NCBI GenBank assembly: GCA_963735885.1
Contig: CAVTMP010000003.1
Location: 189,129-253,128 of the forward strand
DNA length: 64,000 nucleotides
Source: JBBSBL01 sp963735885
GTDB lineage: Bacteria; Actinomycetota; Thermoleophilia; Solirubrobacterales; Solirubrobacteraceae
Reading direction: 5' to 3'
In this document: positions 47,476 through 56,349 of the stretch, one piece after another
How positions within the stretch are numbered: the first letter of the stretch is position 1
How the letters are laid out: each line of letters starts with the position of its first letter
Position numbers and translations under genes: made by a program
The notes under the pieces: model-generated
Database searches by the model: none
Seen by the model: only the letters and a program-made list of their open reading frames with translations
What the model was told of the DNA's origin: nothing

Positions 47476-48840
47476 ATGCGCCGGATCACGCTGCACGACA
47501 CGCGCACCGGCGAGGTCCGCCCGCTCGAGCCCCGGGACCCGGGGCGGGTCGGGATCTACGCCTGCGGGCCGACGGTCTACGGCCGCATCCACGTCGGCAA
47601 CGCCCGGCCCTACGTCGTCTTCTCGCTGCTGCGGCGCTTCCTCGAGCACGAGGGGCTGGCCGTGACCCTCGTGATCAACGTCACGGACATCAACGACAAG
47701 ATCTACGTCGCCGCGCGGGAGGCCGGGGTGGCCAGCGACGCGCTGGCCGCCGAGATGACCGCCCGCTACGTGGAGGACACCGACGCGCTCGGGCTCGGGC
47801 GCCCCGACCGCGAGCCGCTGGCCAGCGAGACGATGGCGGAGATCCTCGGGCTGATCGAGGCGCTGGTGGAGCGCGGGCACGCCTACGCGGCCGACGGGGA
47901 CGTCTACTTCCGGGTGCGCTCGTGGCCGGGGTACGGCGGCCTGTCGCACCGCGAGGTGGACGACATGGACCAGGGGGAGGGGGTCGAGGGCGCCGCGCGC
48001 AAGGAGGATCCGCTCGACTTCGCGCTGTGGAAGGGCGCGAAGGCCGACGAGGACACCTCGTGGCCCTCCCCGTGGGGTCGCGGGCGGCCCGGCTGGCACA
48101 TCGAGTGCTCGGCGATGGCCGAGGCGATCCTCGGCCTCGGCTTCGACGTCCACGGGGGCGGGATCGACCTGCTCTTCCCCCATCACGAGAACGAGGCCGC
48201 CCAGACCGAGGCGGGCCGCGGGACGCCGCTCGCCGCGCTGTGGATGCACAACGGCATGGTGCGCCTCGAGGGCGAGAAGATGGCGAAGTCCCTCGGCAAC
48301 GTGTTCCTGCTCCACGAGGCGCTCGCCGCCCACGGTCGCGACGCGCTGGTCATGTACCTCTGCGGCGGCCACTATCGCCAGCCGCTCGCCTACTCGCCCG
48401 AGCGCCTCGAGGAGGCGGCGGCGCGCGTGGCGCGGGTTCGCGAGGCCGCGCGGCGGCTCGTGCCCGGCCCGAGCCCCGCCGAGCTCGCGCCGCTGCGCGA
48501 GCGGTTCCTCGACGCGCTCGCCGCGGACTTCAACACCGCCGCGGCGCTCGGCGCGCTGTTCGCCTGGGTGCGCGAGGCGAACCGGCGCGGCGGGGAGGTC
48601 GGCGATGCGGACCTGCGCGAGATGCTCGGGCTGCTCGGGCTCGAGAACCTGCTCGCCGACGCGGGCGCCGGCGGGGCGGAGCCGGACGCGGCGGCGCGCG
48701 AGCTGCTCGAGCGCCGCGAGGCGGCCCGCCGGGCGCGAGACTTCGCCGAGGCGGACCGCCTGCGCGACGCGCTCGCGGCCGCGGGCTGGGCGGTGCGGGA
48801 CGGTCCCGAGGGCCCGGAGCTGCGGCCGGCCGCCGAGTGA
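47476..48840 (+). CDS. cysS: Cysteinyl-tRNA synthetase
   Basis: Charges tRNA-Cys; zinc enzyme. IYACGPTVYGRIHVGNARPYVVF holds the zinc Cys and HIGH-type HVGN, WHIECSAMAEAILG and HGGGIDLLFPHHENEAAQTEA the other zinc ligands, KMAKSLGN the KMSKS loop. 454 residues, with the usual helical C-terminus. ATG 47476 chosen: MRRITLHDTRTGEV starts the family, and TAGGGT (47460-47465) lies 10 bases upstream. GTGA overlap with rlmB at the 3' end. Confidence 0.96.
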   Translation: MRRITLHDTRTGEVRPLEPRDPGRVGIYACGPTVYGRIHVGNARPYVVFSLLRRFLEHEGLAVTLVINVTDINDKIYVAAREAGVASDALAAEMTARYVEDTDALGLGRPDREPLASETMAEILGLIEALVERGHAYAADGDVYFRVRSWPGYGGLSHREVDDMDQGEGVEGAARKEDPLDFALWKGAKADEDTSWPSPWGRGRPGWHIECSAMAEAILGLGFDVHGGGIDLLFPHHENEAAQTEAGRGTPLAALWMHNGMVRLEGEKMAKSLGNVFLLHEALAAHGRDALVMYLCGGHYRQPLAYSPERLEEAAARVARVREAARRLVPGPSPAELAPLRERFLDALAADFNTAAALGALFAWVREANRRGGEVGDADLREMLGLLGLENLLADAGAGGAEPDAAARELLERREAARRARDFAEADRLRDALAAAGWAVRDGPEGPELRPAAE

Positions 48841-49529
48841 TCGTCTACGGTCGCAACGCCGTGCGCGAGGCGCTCCGCGGGCCGCGCGAGGTCGGCCGCG
48901 TGTGGGCGACCCGGGGGGCGGCGCGGGAGGCCTGGCTCCGCGACGCGGCGGTCACGCTCGCGGATGCGGCGGAGATCGCGCGCCGCTGCGAGGCCGAGGC
49001 GCACCAGGGCGTCTGCGCCGAGGTCGGGCCGTTCCGCTACGCGAACGCCGGCGAGCTGCTCGCCGGCGTTCGCGATCCGCTCCTGGTCGTGCTCGACGAG
49101 GTCCAGGATCCGCAGAACCTCGGCGCGGTCTGCCGCACCGCCGAGTGCGCGGGGGCGAGCGGCGTGGTCATCCCCGAGCGCCGCGCGGCGCAGGTCACGG
49201 CCGCGGTGTGCAAGGCCTCGGCCGGGGCGGTGGAGCACCTGCCGGTCGTCCGGGTGCGCAACGTCGCGGACTTCCTCGCCGACGCGAAGCGCGCCGGCTG
49301 CTGGTGCTACGGCGCGGCGGCCGGAGCCCGCACGGCCTGGGACGCGCCCGACTACGCCGGCGGCGTCGCCCTCGTCCTCGGCTCCGAGGGCCGCGGCCTG
49401 CGCCCCCGCGTGGCCGCCGCCTGCGACGACCTCGTCGCGATCCCGGTCCGCGGGCGCCTGGAGTCGCTCAACGTCGGGGCCGCCGCCGCGGCGCTCGTCT
49501 ACGAGGTCGTCCGGGCGCGTGGGAGTTGA
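48837..49529 (+). CDS. rlmB: TrmH/SpoU-family RNA 2'-O-methyltransferase (RlmB-like)
   Basis: SPOUT-fold methyltransferase, likely acting on G2251 of 23S rRNA. N-terminal substrate-binding part VIVYGRNAVREALRG with HQGVCAEVGPF; motif 1 LDEVQDPQNLGAVCRTAECAG, motif 2 LVLGSEGRGLRPRV, motif 3 IPVRGRLESLNVGAAAAALVYEV. 230 residues. GTG 48837 overlaps the cysS stop. cysS-rlmB-sigH order as in Bacillus, lacking mrnC and yacP. Confidence 0.93.
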   Translation: MIVYGRNAVREALRGPREVGRVWATRGAAREAWLRDAAVTLADAAEIARRCEAEAHQGVCAEVGPFRYANAGELLAGVRDPLLVVLDEVQDPQNLGAVCRTAECAGASGVVIPERRAAQVTAAVCKASAGAVEHLPVVRVRNVADFLADAKRAGCWCYGAAAGARTAWDAPDYAGGVALVLGSEGRGLRPRVAAACDDLVAIPVRGRLESLNVGAAAAALVYEVVRARGS

Positions 49530-49554
49530 CAATCCCGCGGCGCCCGTGTAAACC
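49526..49554 (+). promoter_or_regulatory. sigH promoter with consensus -35
   Basis: TTGACA at 49526-49531, 17-base spacer, TAAACC at 49549-49554. The -35 overlaps the rlmB stop. This is the clearest housekeeping-type promoter in the window, followed by a leader of about 130 bases with a CCTCAGCTTGAGG hairpin (49576-49588 region). Confidence 0.6.
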
Positions 49555-49692
49555 TCCCGCCCGCAGTAACGGTGGACCTCAGCTTGAGGCCGCCGCGTGG
49601 GGGGAAACATATGTGAGGTGCGGCGCCTAGGGGAGGTAACGCGCCACTGAGCAACGCCGACCGGTCCGTCCGACGGCGAGAAAGGTTCGCTC

Positions 49693-50343
49693 GTGGCCAG
49701 AATCTCCCAGCAGACTCAGTCTCGACCTCAGGTCGATGAGGGCTATCTCATCGCGCTGGCCAAGCAGGGGAGCGTCGAGGCGTACGACCAGATCATCCGC
49801 CGCTACCACGGCTTCGTCCGGCTGAAGGCCTCGTCGTACTTCCTCGCCGGCGGGGATGCGGACGACCTGATCCAGGAGGGCCTCGTCGGGCTCTACAAGG
49901 CGGTGCGGGACTACCGCACCGACCGCGAGTCGAGCTTCCGCAACTTCGCGGAGCTCTGCATCACGCGCCAGATCATCACCGCGGTCAAGACGGCGACCCG
50001 CAACAAGCACGTCCCGCTGAACCAGTACGTGTCGTTCTCGTCGACCCCGGCCCACTCCGGCGGCGACGGCGAGCCGACGCTCGACGAGGTGCTCCCGGGC
50101 CCGTCGGTCAACGACCCGGTGAACCAGGTCATCTCCTCGGAGGAGCTGACGGCGCTCGTCGCGTGTCTGTCGACGGTCCTGTCCGACCTGGAGTCGCGCA
50201 CGCTGTCGCTCTACCTCGACGGGCGCTCCTACGAGGAGATCGGCGGGCGGCTCGACTGCGACACGAAGACCGTCGACAACGCGCTTCAGCGCGTCAAGCG
50301 GAAGGTCGGGACGCACCTCGCCGCGCGGAACGTGGTGCTGTAG
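49693..50343 (+). CDS. sigH: RNA polymerase sigma factor SigH (Spo0H type)
   Basis: 216 residues closely resembling Bacillus Spo0H: EAYDQIIRRYHGFVRLKASSYFLAGGDADDLIQEGLVGLYKAVRDYR (region 2), ITRQIITAVKTATRNKHVPLNQYVSF, then SDLESRTLSLYLDGRSYEEIGGRLDCDTKTVDNALQRVKRKV (region 4). GTG start after AGAAAGG. In Bacillus SigH turns on transition-state and sporulation genes; its role in actinobacteria of this type is open. A consensus promoter and a long leader precede it. Confidence 0.93.
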   Translation: MARISQQTQSRPQVDEGYLIALAKQGSVEAYDQIIRRYHGFVRLKASSYFLAGGDADDLIQEGLVGLYKAVRDYRTDRESSFRNFAELCITRQIITAVKTATRNKHVPLNQYVSFSSTPAHSGGDGEPTLDEVLPGPSVNDPVNQVISSEELTALVACLSTVLSDLESRTLSLYLDGRSYEEIGGRLDCDTKTVDNALQRVKRKVGTHLAARNVVL

Positions 50344-50404
50344 GCGGCGAGCCGGGCGAAGCCGGGCAGGACGCGCCCCCGCGGGCGGTTCCCGGGGCCC
50401 CGTC

Positions 50405-52760
50405 CTACACCGCGGGCAGCGCCTGGCGCAGGCCGAGCACCGGCGCGAACAGGTCGCCCCGGGCCGCGAGGCGCTCCAGCACCGCGGCCGGGCCGAACAC
50501 CAGGCGCTCCGGATCGGAGTGCTCGCGGCACGCCTCGACCTCCTCCCAGCTCACCGGCGTGGAGACCGCCGGCCGCTCCCGCGCCCGCAGCGAGTAGACG
50601 CTCACCGTGGTCTTGTGGGCGTCGTTCTGGCTCCAGTCCACGAGCACCCTGCCGCGCCGCCGCGCCTTCGTCATGCGCGACACGACGAGGTCCGGCATCC
50701 GGCCCTCGAGCGTCTCCGCCACCGTCCGGGCGAAGGGCTTGGTGTGCGCGTAGGTCGCCTCGCCGCGGTTCAGCGGCACGTAGACCTGAAGGCCCTTCGA
50801 CCCCGACGTCTTGGCGCGGCACTCGAGCCCGAGCCGGGCGAACAGCCCGCGCAGCACGAGCGCGACCTCGCAGCACTCGACGAGGCCGGCCGGGGCGCCC
50901 GGGTCGAGGTCGAAGGCGACGACGGTCGGGTGATCGAGGTCCGAGGCGCGCGAGAGCGACGGGTGGAGCTCGAGGTCGGCGAGGTTGCCGAGCCAGACGA
51001 GCGTCGGGAGATCTCCGGCGATCACGTGGTCGACGTGGCCGCGCCGCCCGGAGCCCACGCGCACCGTGCGCACCCACTCCGGCGCGTGGCTCGGGCACTG
51101 CTTCTCGTAGAAGAAGTCCCCGTCCACGCCGTCCGGGTAGCGCTTGAGCGTCAGCGGGCGGTCGGCCAGGTGGGGGAGGAGCGCCGGCGCGACGTCCCGG
51201 TAGAAGGCGATGAGGTCGCCCTTCGTGAAGCCGGTCGCGGGGTAGAGCACCTTGGCGACGTTGGAGAGGCGCAGCGCCCGTCCCGTCGACCTCGACGTCG
51301 GCGCCGCCCTCGCGGTCCGGCGAGGGCGGGAAGGCCGGGGTGCTCATCCCCTTGAAGGCCGGCTGGCGCAGGAGACCCTCGCGCGTGCGCTCGGTGAACT
51401 CGGCCTCGATCGCGATCTCCGGCTCGGCCCAGCGCGCGCCCTTCGGCGGTGCCGGGCCCGCGGTGAACGGGGAGTCCCGCCGCTCCAGGCGGGCGAGCCG
51501 CCGGCCGAGGTCCTCCAGCGCCCGCTCGTCGAGCCCCGACCCGACCCGTCCCGTGTACTCCAGGCCGCCGGCCTCGTCGCGACGCCCGACGAGCAGGGCC
51601 CCGATCGCCTCGCGCCGGCGCCCCTCGCCGGCGGTCCAGCCGCCGACGAGGAACGCCTCGCGCTGGCGGTGGGGCACCTTGACCCAGGCCCGGCTGCGCC
51701 GCCCCGGCTCGTAGCGCGCGTCGCGCCGCTTGGCCACGACGCCCTCGAGCCCCTGCCGGGCGGTGGCCTCGAAGAGCGCGGCGCCGTCGTCGTGCGCGGC
51801 CGGCGTCCGCCAGGCCGGGCCCTCGAGGCCGAGCGCCTCGAGCGCCGCGCGACGCTCGCTCCAGGGCGCGTCGAGCAGCGAGCGCCCGTCGAGGTGGAGG
51901 AGGTCGAAGATCGCGTAGACCGCCGGCACCGCGGCCGCCGCCCGCCGGATCGCGGACTCGCCGGTGAGGTTCATCCGCGACTGGAGGCGCTCGAAGCTCG
52001 GCCGGCCGTCGTCGTCGAAGGCCACGATCTCGCCGTCGAGCAGCACCTCGCGCGCGCCGAGCGCGCGGCCGAGCGCCCGCAGCTCGGGGTAGCGCGGCGT
52101 GAGGTCGTCCAGGTTCCGGCTCCAGAGCCGCAGCCGGCCGGGCTCCGAGGCGGCGAGGGCGCGGATCCCGTCCCACTTGATCTCGTAGACCCAGCCTTCG
52201 CCCTCCGGCAGCCGCCGGGCGCCGGTGGCCAGCATCGGCAGGAGGTCGCGCGGGAGCTCCTCGCGGTCGGGATCCTCGGGCGGGGACATCCGGTGGATCA
52301 TCCAGTCGCCGGGCTCGGGGCCGGTGTGGAAGAGCCCGTAGCGCCCGCGAACCCGCGCGCCGTGGAGGTCGACCTCGACCTTCTCGTCGGTCCACTTCAC
52401 CGGCTCGTAGGTCCCGTGGTCCCAGATCGTCATCGTGCCGGCGCCGTACTGCCCGCGCGGGATCTCGCCGGCGAAGTCCAGGTAGGAGACGGGGTGGTCC
52501 TCGGTCCGGACGGCCTTGCGGTTGCGCCGGGGATCGGGCGGAATGCCGTTGGGCATCGCCCACGAGGCCAGGGCGCCGTCGCGCTCGAGCCGGAGGTCCC
52601 AGTGCAGGCGGGTGGCGTCGTGCTGCTGGATCACGAACCGCGGCGTCGCGCCCTCGGGGGCGGCCGGCGCCGCGTCGCCGGGGGGCTCCGGCGTGGCGGC
52701 GAGGTCGCGCCTGCCGCGGTAGCGCCCCAGGCGGTCGCGCGTTCCGTCGCCCTCGCTCAT
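50405..52760 (-). CDS. ligD: ATP-dependent DNA ligase D (one frameshift)
   Basis: Three-domain end-joining enzyme of about 784 residues in PE-LIG-POL order, as in Pseudomonas LigD. 3'-phosphoesterase (about 1-170: FVIQQHDATRLHWDLRLERDG, DHPVSYLDFAGEIP); ligase (about 180-480: active-site Lys in EIKWDGIRA, VLLDGEIVAFDDDG, LEGVVAKRRDARYEPG); primase-polymerase (about 500-784: LYPATGFTKGDLIAFYRDV, VAFDLDPG with the metal Asp pair, TSGSKGLQVYVPL). One extra base near 51289 splits ligase from polymerase (expected VDGRALRLSNVAKVLYPA). No Ku gene lies in the window. Confidence 0.93.
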
Positions 52761-52808
52761 CGGATCCGGCGTGCGGGCGGTGGGCGCCCGGGATAGGATG
52801 CTCGGCGC

Positions 52809-52970
52809 ATGCTCGCCACCAGTATCGCCTTCGACTTCACCTTCGGGCTGCTCGTGACCTTCATCGGGATCGGGCTCATCGCCAACGCCCTGATCGCCTA
52901 CAGCGGCGCACAGGCCGCCGCGGAGCGCCAGGAGAACGACCGGCTCCGCGACGAGGGCTACCTCGAGTAG
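52809..52970 (+). CDS. Small single-span membrane protein
   Basis: 53 residues: a hydrophobic segment FGLLVTFIGIGLIANALIAY near the N-terminus and a charged, helical tail AAERQENDRLRDEGYLE. ATG 52809; TAGGAT (52794-52799) lies 9 bases upstream, giving a leader of about 3 bases, which supports expression. Unrecognised; outer size and layout suit a membrane-associated micro-protein. Confidence 0.6.
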   Translation: MLATSIAFDFTFGLLVTFIGIGLIANALIAYSGAQAAAERQENDRLRDEGYLE

Positions 52971-52986
52971 CGCGCCCGCGGGCCGC

Positions 52987-53544
52987 TCAGTCGGTGGCCC
53001 TCGCCGCGCGGCGCCGGGCGTGGCGCCAGACCCAGACCGCGACCGCGGTGGCCACGCCCCCGGCGACGATCATCGTGCTCGAGTTGCTGAAGGCGTCGAG
53101 CACGTCCTGGATGCGCGGCCCGACGAGGTAGGCGCCGAGGCCGACCACCACGGCCCAGGTCGCCGCGGCCACGGCGTTCCAGACGGCGAACGTCCGACGT
53201 CGGAGCCGCGTGACGCCCGACACCCAGGTCGGCGCGAGCAGCGCGGCGGCCCGCCCGTAGCGGGCGAACAGCGCCTCCCCGCGCTCGAGCGTCCGCCGCC
53301 GGAGGGCCAGGAGCGGACCGTCGCGGAGGAGCAGTCGCCGCCCACCCCGCCGGCCGATCGCGTAGCCGACCTGGCCGCCGAGGATCCCGCCGGCGAGCGC
53401 GCAGATGAGCACGGGCACGAGCACCACGTCCTGGCGGCTGGCCACCACGCCGGCGGCGATCAGGGCCGACTCGCCCGTGCCCGGCACGCCGATCCAGCTC
53501 ACGGCGGCCAGCGTGAAGAGGGCGGCGTACGCGGCGAGGCTCAC
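52987..53544 (-). CDS. DedA family membrane protein
   Basis: 185 residues of the DedA/SNARE-associated (VTT) family: GVPGTGESALIAAGVVASRQ with the conserved Glu, LAGGILGGQVGYAIGRRGGRRLL, then GEALFARYGRAAALLAPTWVSGVTRLRRRTFAVWNAVAAATWAVV with the FxRyG and Arg signature, and a C-terminal TM helix. Members flip polyprenyl-phosphate or phospholipids and support membrane energetics. GTG 53544 lies exactly at the start predicted from TACCCT (53556-53551): leaderless. Confidence 0.88.
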   Translation of the reverse strand: MSLAAYAALFTLAAVSWIGVPGTGESALIAAGVVASRQDVVLVPVLICALAGGILGGQVGYAIGRRGGRRLLLRDGPLLALRRRTLERGEALFARYGRAAALLAPTWVSGVTRLRRRTFAVWNAVAAATWAVVVGLGAYLVGPRIQDVLDAFSNSSTMIVAGGVATAVAVWVWRHARRRAARATD

Positions 53545-53916
53545 CGCCTGAGGGTAGGGGGCGCGCCCGGAACGACCCGCGTGACGCTGCCCGCCGCCGG
53601 CGGAGGCCCCGGGCGTAGGCGCCGGCTCCGGCGCCTACGGCAGCTCGCAGGAGTCCCGCGGCGGTGCGCGGCGTCGACGGCGCAGGTGTCCTTTCCAGGC
53701 CGCTGAAGTTCGGTGTCGTGGCCCGCCCGCCGTCGAGCTGGTCGTCGCCGACGTCGCCGTGGACGGTGTGCGCTTCGCCGGTGTCGCCCCACGCGGGGAG
53801 TCGGCGCGGGCGCCGCGGCGCCTCGATGGGAGGTCGTTGCTCCAGAACCCGTTGAGCCGGTTCGGGGTGTCCGCGCGCTGCGAGCGCGCGCGGGTCGGCT
53901 CTGGCCGAGCGCCTCG
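53545..53916. other. Region without convincing gene; hairpin inside
   Basis: No frame has a recognisable protein. It holds the DedA -10 box (53551-53556) and a perfect hairpin GTAGGCGCCG-GCTC-CGGCGCCTAC (53615-53638) that includes a minus-strand TAG. The hairpin may terminate transcription coming leftward from the damaged corA gene. Confidence 0.5.
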
Positions 53917-54896
53917 CAGCCACCGCACACGGCGGAAGCATGCGTAGAGCGCGCCCGCCGTGAGCGCCATCAGCACGAGCACGAGTGGGGCCGATCGCAA
54001 GCGAGCTCCGGCAGTGCGGAAGTTCATGCGGTAGACGTCGCGATGAAGGTCGGGACGGCGATGATCGCGGCCCATCCGGACGATCGTCGCGCACGACCTC
54101 GTTCTGGCGGTGGGAGGACAGCGAGATGCTCGCCTGGAGGATCGATGTGTGAGCTGGTCGCGGTGCGGCGTAGCCGCGAACGGGAGCTCCTCGGCGGCGA
54201 CGAGCTTCACGTGGTCGTTCACATCGCGGAAGTAGGACCTCAGCGGCTGCATCTGGGGAAGGCCGCCGCGCTCCACGGACTCGAGCGGGGCGAGCAGCGG
54301 ATGGACGGTCCGGTAGACGTCGCTGAGCTCGCGCTTGAGGAAGTAGATCCGCTGCGTCTCCTCTCCGCCGGTATCCGAGAAGACCGTCTCCTCGACCTGC
54401 TCGACGTCGGTTCCAGCCCGCGGACGACCGGCTCGTCGTCGTCGACGATCTTGTCGACGACCCCCCAGAGCACCGCGACCGGGCCGGCCGCCAACAGGTC
54501 GGGCCGCGCCTCGAGCCCGCGCCGCGCGGTCGCCAGCTCGCTCGCCTTGCCCTCGCGCACCAGGACGGCGAAGCCCGACCCGAGGAAGAGCTGGACCTCG
54601 CCGAACTCGACGCGCTCGTTCTCGTCGTCGTAGCGGGCGGTCCGCAGGACGACGAAGTAGTGCCCCTCGTACTGCTCGAACTTCGGTCGCGAGTGCTTCG
54701 CGCGGGTGTCGTCGACGGCCAGCTCGTGGAGGCCGAAGATCCTCTGCGCCCGGGTCAGCTCGTCCTCGCCGGGATCGAGGAGCCCGAGCCAGACGAAGCC
54801 GTCGCCCTGCGCCCGGCAGGTGGCGGCCTGCTCCAGCGTCAGCGGCTCGGTGGCCTGCCGGACGCCGTCGCGGTAGTGCGCGCAGTCGATGATCAC
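53917..54896 (-). pseudogene. CorA-like magnesium transporter, several frame breaks
   Basis: The cytoplasmic domain is good over 54420-54896: GDGFVWLGLLDPGEDELTRAQRIFGLHELAVDDTR, RPKFEQYEGHYFVVLRTARYD, FLGSGFAVLVREGKASELATAR. After breaks near 54415 and 54150 other frames give VEQVEETVFSD, RIYFLKRELSDVYRTVHPLL, SYFRDVNDHVKLV, WAAIIAVPTFIA and YRMNF, then LVLVLMALTAGALYACFRRVRWL. The CorA selectivity motif is normally YGMNF; here it reads YRMNF. The GTG start overlaps the stop of a small upstream ORF. Several breaks plus the motif change favour decay, though assembly errors contribute. Confidence 0.65.
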
Positions 54897-55108
54897 GCTC
54901 GTGCCTCGAGCGGTGGTTTCGCCTCCCCGGGGACGAGTCCTGCCGGCCCGGCCGCAGGATCCGCGCGGTGGCTCCGGGCAGCGGCGGGCTCCGGACGGCG
55001 GCTCGCGCACGGATTGATCATGGTGAGGGGGTGCGCGCGTCCGCTCGGCGGCGGCGGAGGGATGCCGGGAGGGGAGCGCCAGGTGTAGTTCCTGAGCGGG
55101 TTGTTCAT
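54893..55108 (-). CDS. Pro-rich small ORF coupled to corA
   Basis: 71 residues starting MNNPLRNYTWRSPPGIPPPP with AAGGAGG five bases before ATG 55108, the strongest ribosome site on this strand in the region. TGA overlaps the corA GTG. No family recognised; composition (Pro, Ala, Arg) is weak evidence of coding. It could be a short regulatory ORF or a chance reading of a leader. Confidence 0.35.
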   Translation of the reverse strand: MNNPLRNYTWRSPPGIPPPPPSGRAHPLTMINPCASRRPEPAAARSHRADPAAGPAGLVPGEAKPPLEARA

Positions 55109-55113
55109 CCCGG

Positions 55114-55159
55114 CCTCCTTGGAGGCTGGTTGGTGTCGAGGCCACCAGTTCCAAGGAGG
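55114..55159. repeat. Strong inverted repeat pairing two divergent ribosome sites
   Basis: CCTCCTTGGA (55114-55123) and TCCAAGGAGG (55150-55159) are perfect complements, with further CTGGT/ACCAG pairing inside and an 8-base loop. Each arm holds an AAGGAGG site, one for the minus-strand ORF at 55108 and one for the plus-strand ATG 55167. It could hide both sites in RNA, or be an end of a mobile element. Confidence 0.55.
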
Positions 55160-55205
55160 ACACCGAATGAGGTTGCACGCTGACGCCAGACTCGGTCTGA
55201 GGGGC
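55128..55205 (+). mobile_element. Possible IS481-like 5' end remnant
   Basis: After AAGGAGG, ATG 55167 encodes MRLHADARLGLRG before the frame loses any resemblance and stops at 55229. IS481-type transposases commonly begin MRLHANAKLGPxGR, and their left ends carry a ribosome site at this distance. Only about 13 codons remain. Identification rests on that short match. Confidence 0.35.
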
Positions 55206-55211
55206 GACGGT

Positions 55212-56267
55212 CTAGGCGACGCGGCGTAGCGCGAGGCCGAGACCCAGCAGCGCGAGCCCGAGGCCGCCGAGCGCCGCGACGCTCACGCCGGTGTTCGGCA
55301 GGCTCGGGACCGCCGGGGTCGGGGACGCCGACGTGCCGCCCGCCGAGCCGCTGGCGCCGGCGCCGCCCGACCCGGAGGGCGAGCCGCCGCCCGACGACGA
55401 GCCGCCGCCGGACGACGAGCCGCCGCCGGACGACGAGCCGCCGCCCGACCCCGACGGTCCGCCCGACCCCGACGAGCCGGTGCTCGCCGCCGTCACCTTC
55501 ACCGTGCCCTTCATGTACGGGTGCAGCGAGCACAGGTACGCGAACGTCCCGGCCTTGGTGAACCGATGCGAGGCGCTGCCGCCGCGATGGAGGAGACCGG
55601 TGTCGAACGCCCCGCCGGTCGCGGTCGCGGTGTGGGCCGTCGGCCCGGCGTTCGTCCACGTGACGGTGTCGCCGACGTGGACGGTCAGGGTCGCCGGGCC
55701 GAAGCTGAAATCCACGATGCGCACCGCCGCGGCCGCGGCCGCCCGGGCGCCAGGCCGTGGCGGTGGCGGCGCCGGCGCGGCGACGATCGTGAGTCGCGCC
55801 GAGGCCAGCGCATGTCGGCCCTCGGCGTCCGTCACCTCCACGCTCGCCACCGCGACGCCGGGAGCGCGATACACGTGCGTGACGACCGGCGGGCCGGTCG
55901 CCCCGTCGCGGCCACGACCGGTCAGGTCCCAGCGGTACGCGAGCGGACCCGCCGACCCGGGCCGCGACGGGCTCGCGTCGAGCACGATCGGCTCGCCGAC
56001 CCGCACGCGCGTCCCGCCGCGCACCCGCAGCGTCGCCGTCGGCCGGACATCGACGGTCGGCGCGGCCGGCGAGACGGCCGGACTCGGCACGCCGGGCGGG
56101 CTCGTGGGGACGGGTGATGGCGAGGCCGGCGAGGCGGGTCCGGTCGCCGGCGGGATCGAGTCGGCGCGACTCGGGCTCGCCGCCGCGAGGACGACCGCGA
56201 CCGCGAGGGCGGCGCCGCAGGACGCGACCGGTCCGACCGGCCTGCGGGATGTCGCAGGATCTCTCAT
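55212..56267 (-). CDS. LPXTG-anchored protein with PKD and blue-copper (plastocyanin-like) domains
   Basis: 351 residues. Signal peptide (CGAALAVAVVLAAASPSRAD), Pro/Ser spacer, PKD-like domain (VGEPIVLDASPSRPGSAGPLAYRWDLTG, about 85-170), cupredoxin domain (about 185-265) with copper ligands in GPTAHTATA (His) and YLCSLHPYM (Cys, His, Met), then a Gly/Ser-rich wall spacer with SSSGGG repeats, and a C-terminal sorting signal LPNTG, hydrophobic helix and RRVA tail. The protein should be covalently linked to the cell wall by a sortase and carry type 1 copper for electron transfer. No sortase gene in the window. Confidence 0.85.
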   Translation of the reverse strand: MRDPATSRRPVGPVASCGAALAVAVVLAAASPSRADSIPPATGPASPASPSPVPTSPPGVPSPAVSPAAPTVDVRPTATLRVRGGTRVRVGEPIVLDASPSRPGSAGPLAYRWDLTGRGRDGATGPPVVTHVYRAPGVAVASVEVTDAEGRHALASARLTIVAAPAPPPPRPGARAAAAAAVRIVDFSFGPATLTVHVGDTVTWTNAGPTAHTATATGGAFDTGLLHRGGSASHRFTKAGTFAYLCSLHPYMKGTVKVTAASTGSSGSGGPSGSGGGSSSGGGSSSGGGSSSGGGSPSGSGGAGASGSAGGTSASPTPAVPSLPNTGVSVAALGGLGLALLGLGLALRRVA

Positions 56268-56349
56268 CGCCTATCAATGGGTACGCCGGAAGGCCGCAAC
56301 TCCTTCCCGGCCCGCCCGGGGCATGCGCCCTCCCGGTACCGTCGCGCGC

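Noticed and set aside
49560..49692. Possible cobalamin-type riboswitch in the sigH leader (GCGCCACTGAGC)
   Set aside because: The B12-box-like string is not accompanied by the other conserved blocks, so I only call an uncharacterised leader.
53635..54276. Independent plus- or minus-strand genes in the corA tail region
   Set aside because: Only the CorA-like pieces are recognisable; the remainder is Arg-rich and lacks ribosome sites or promoters.
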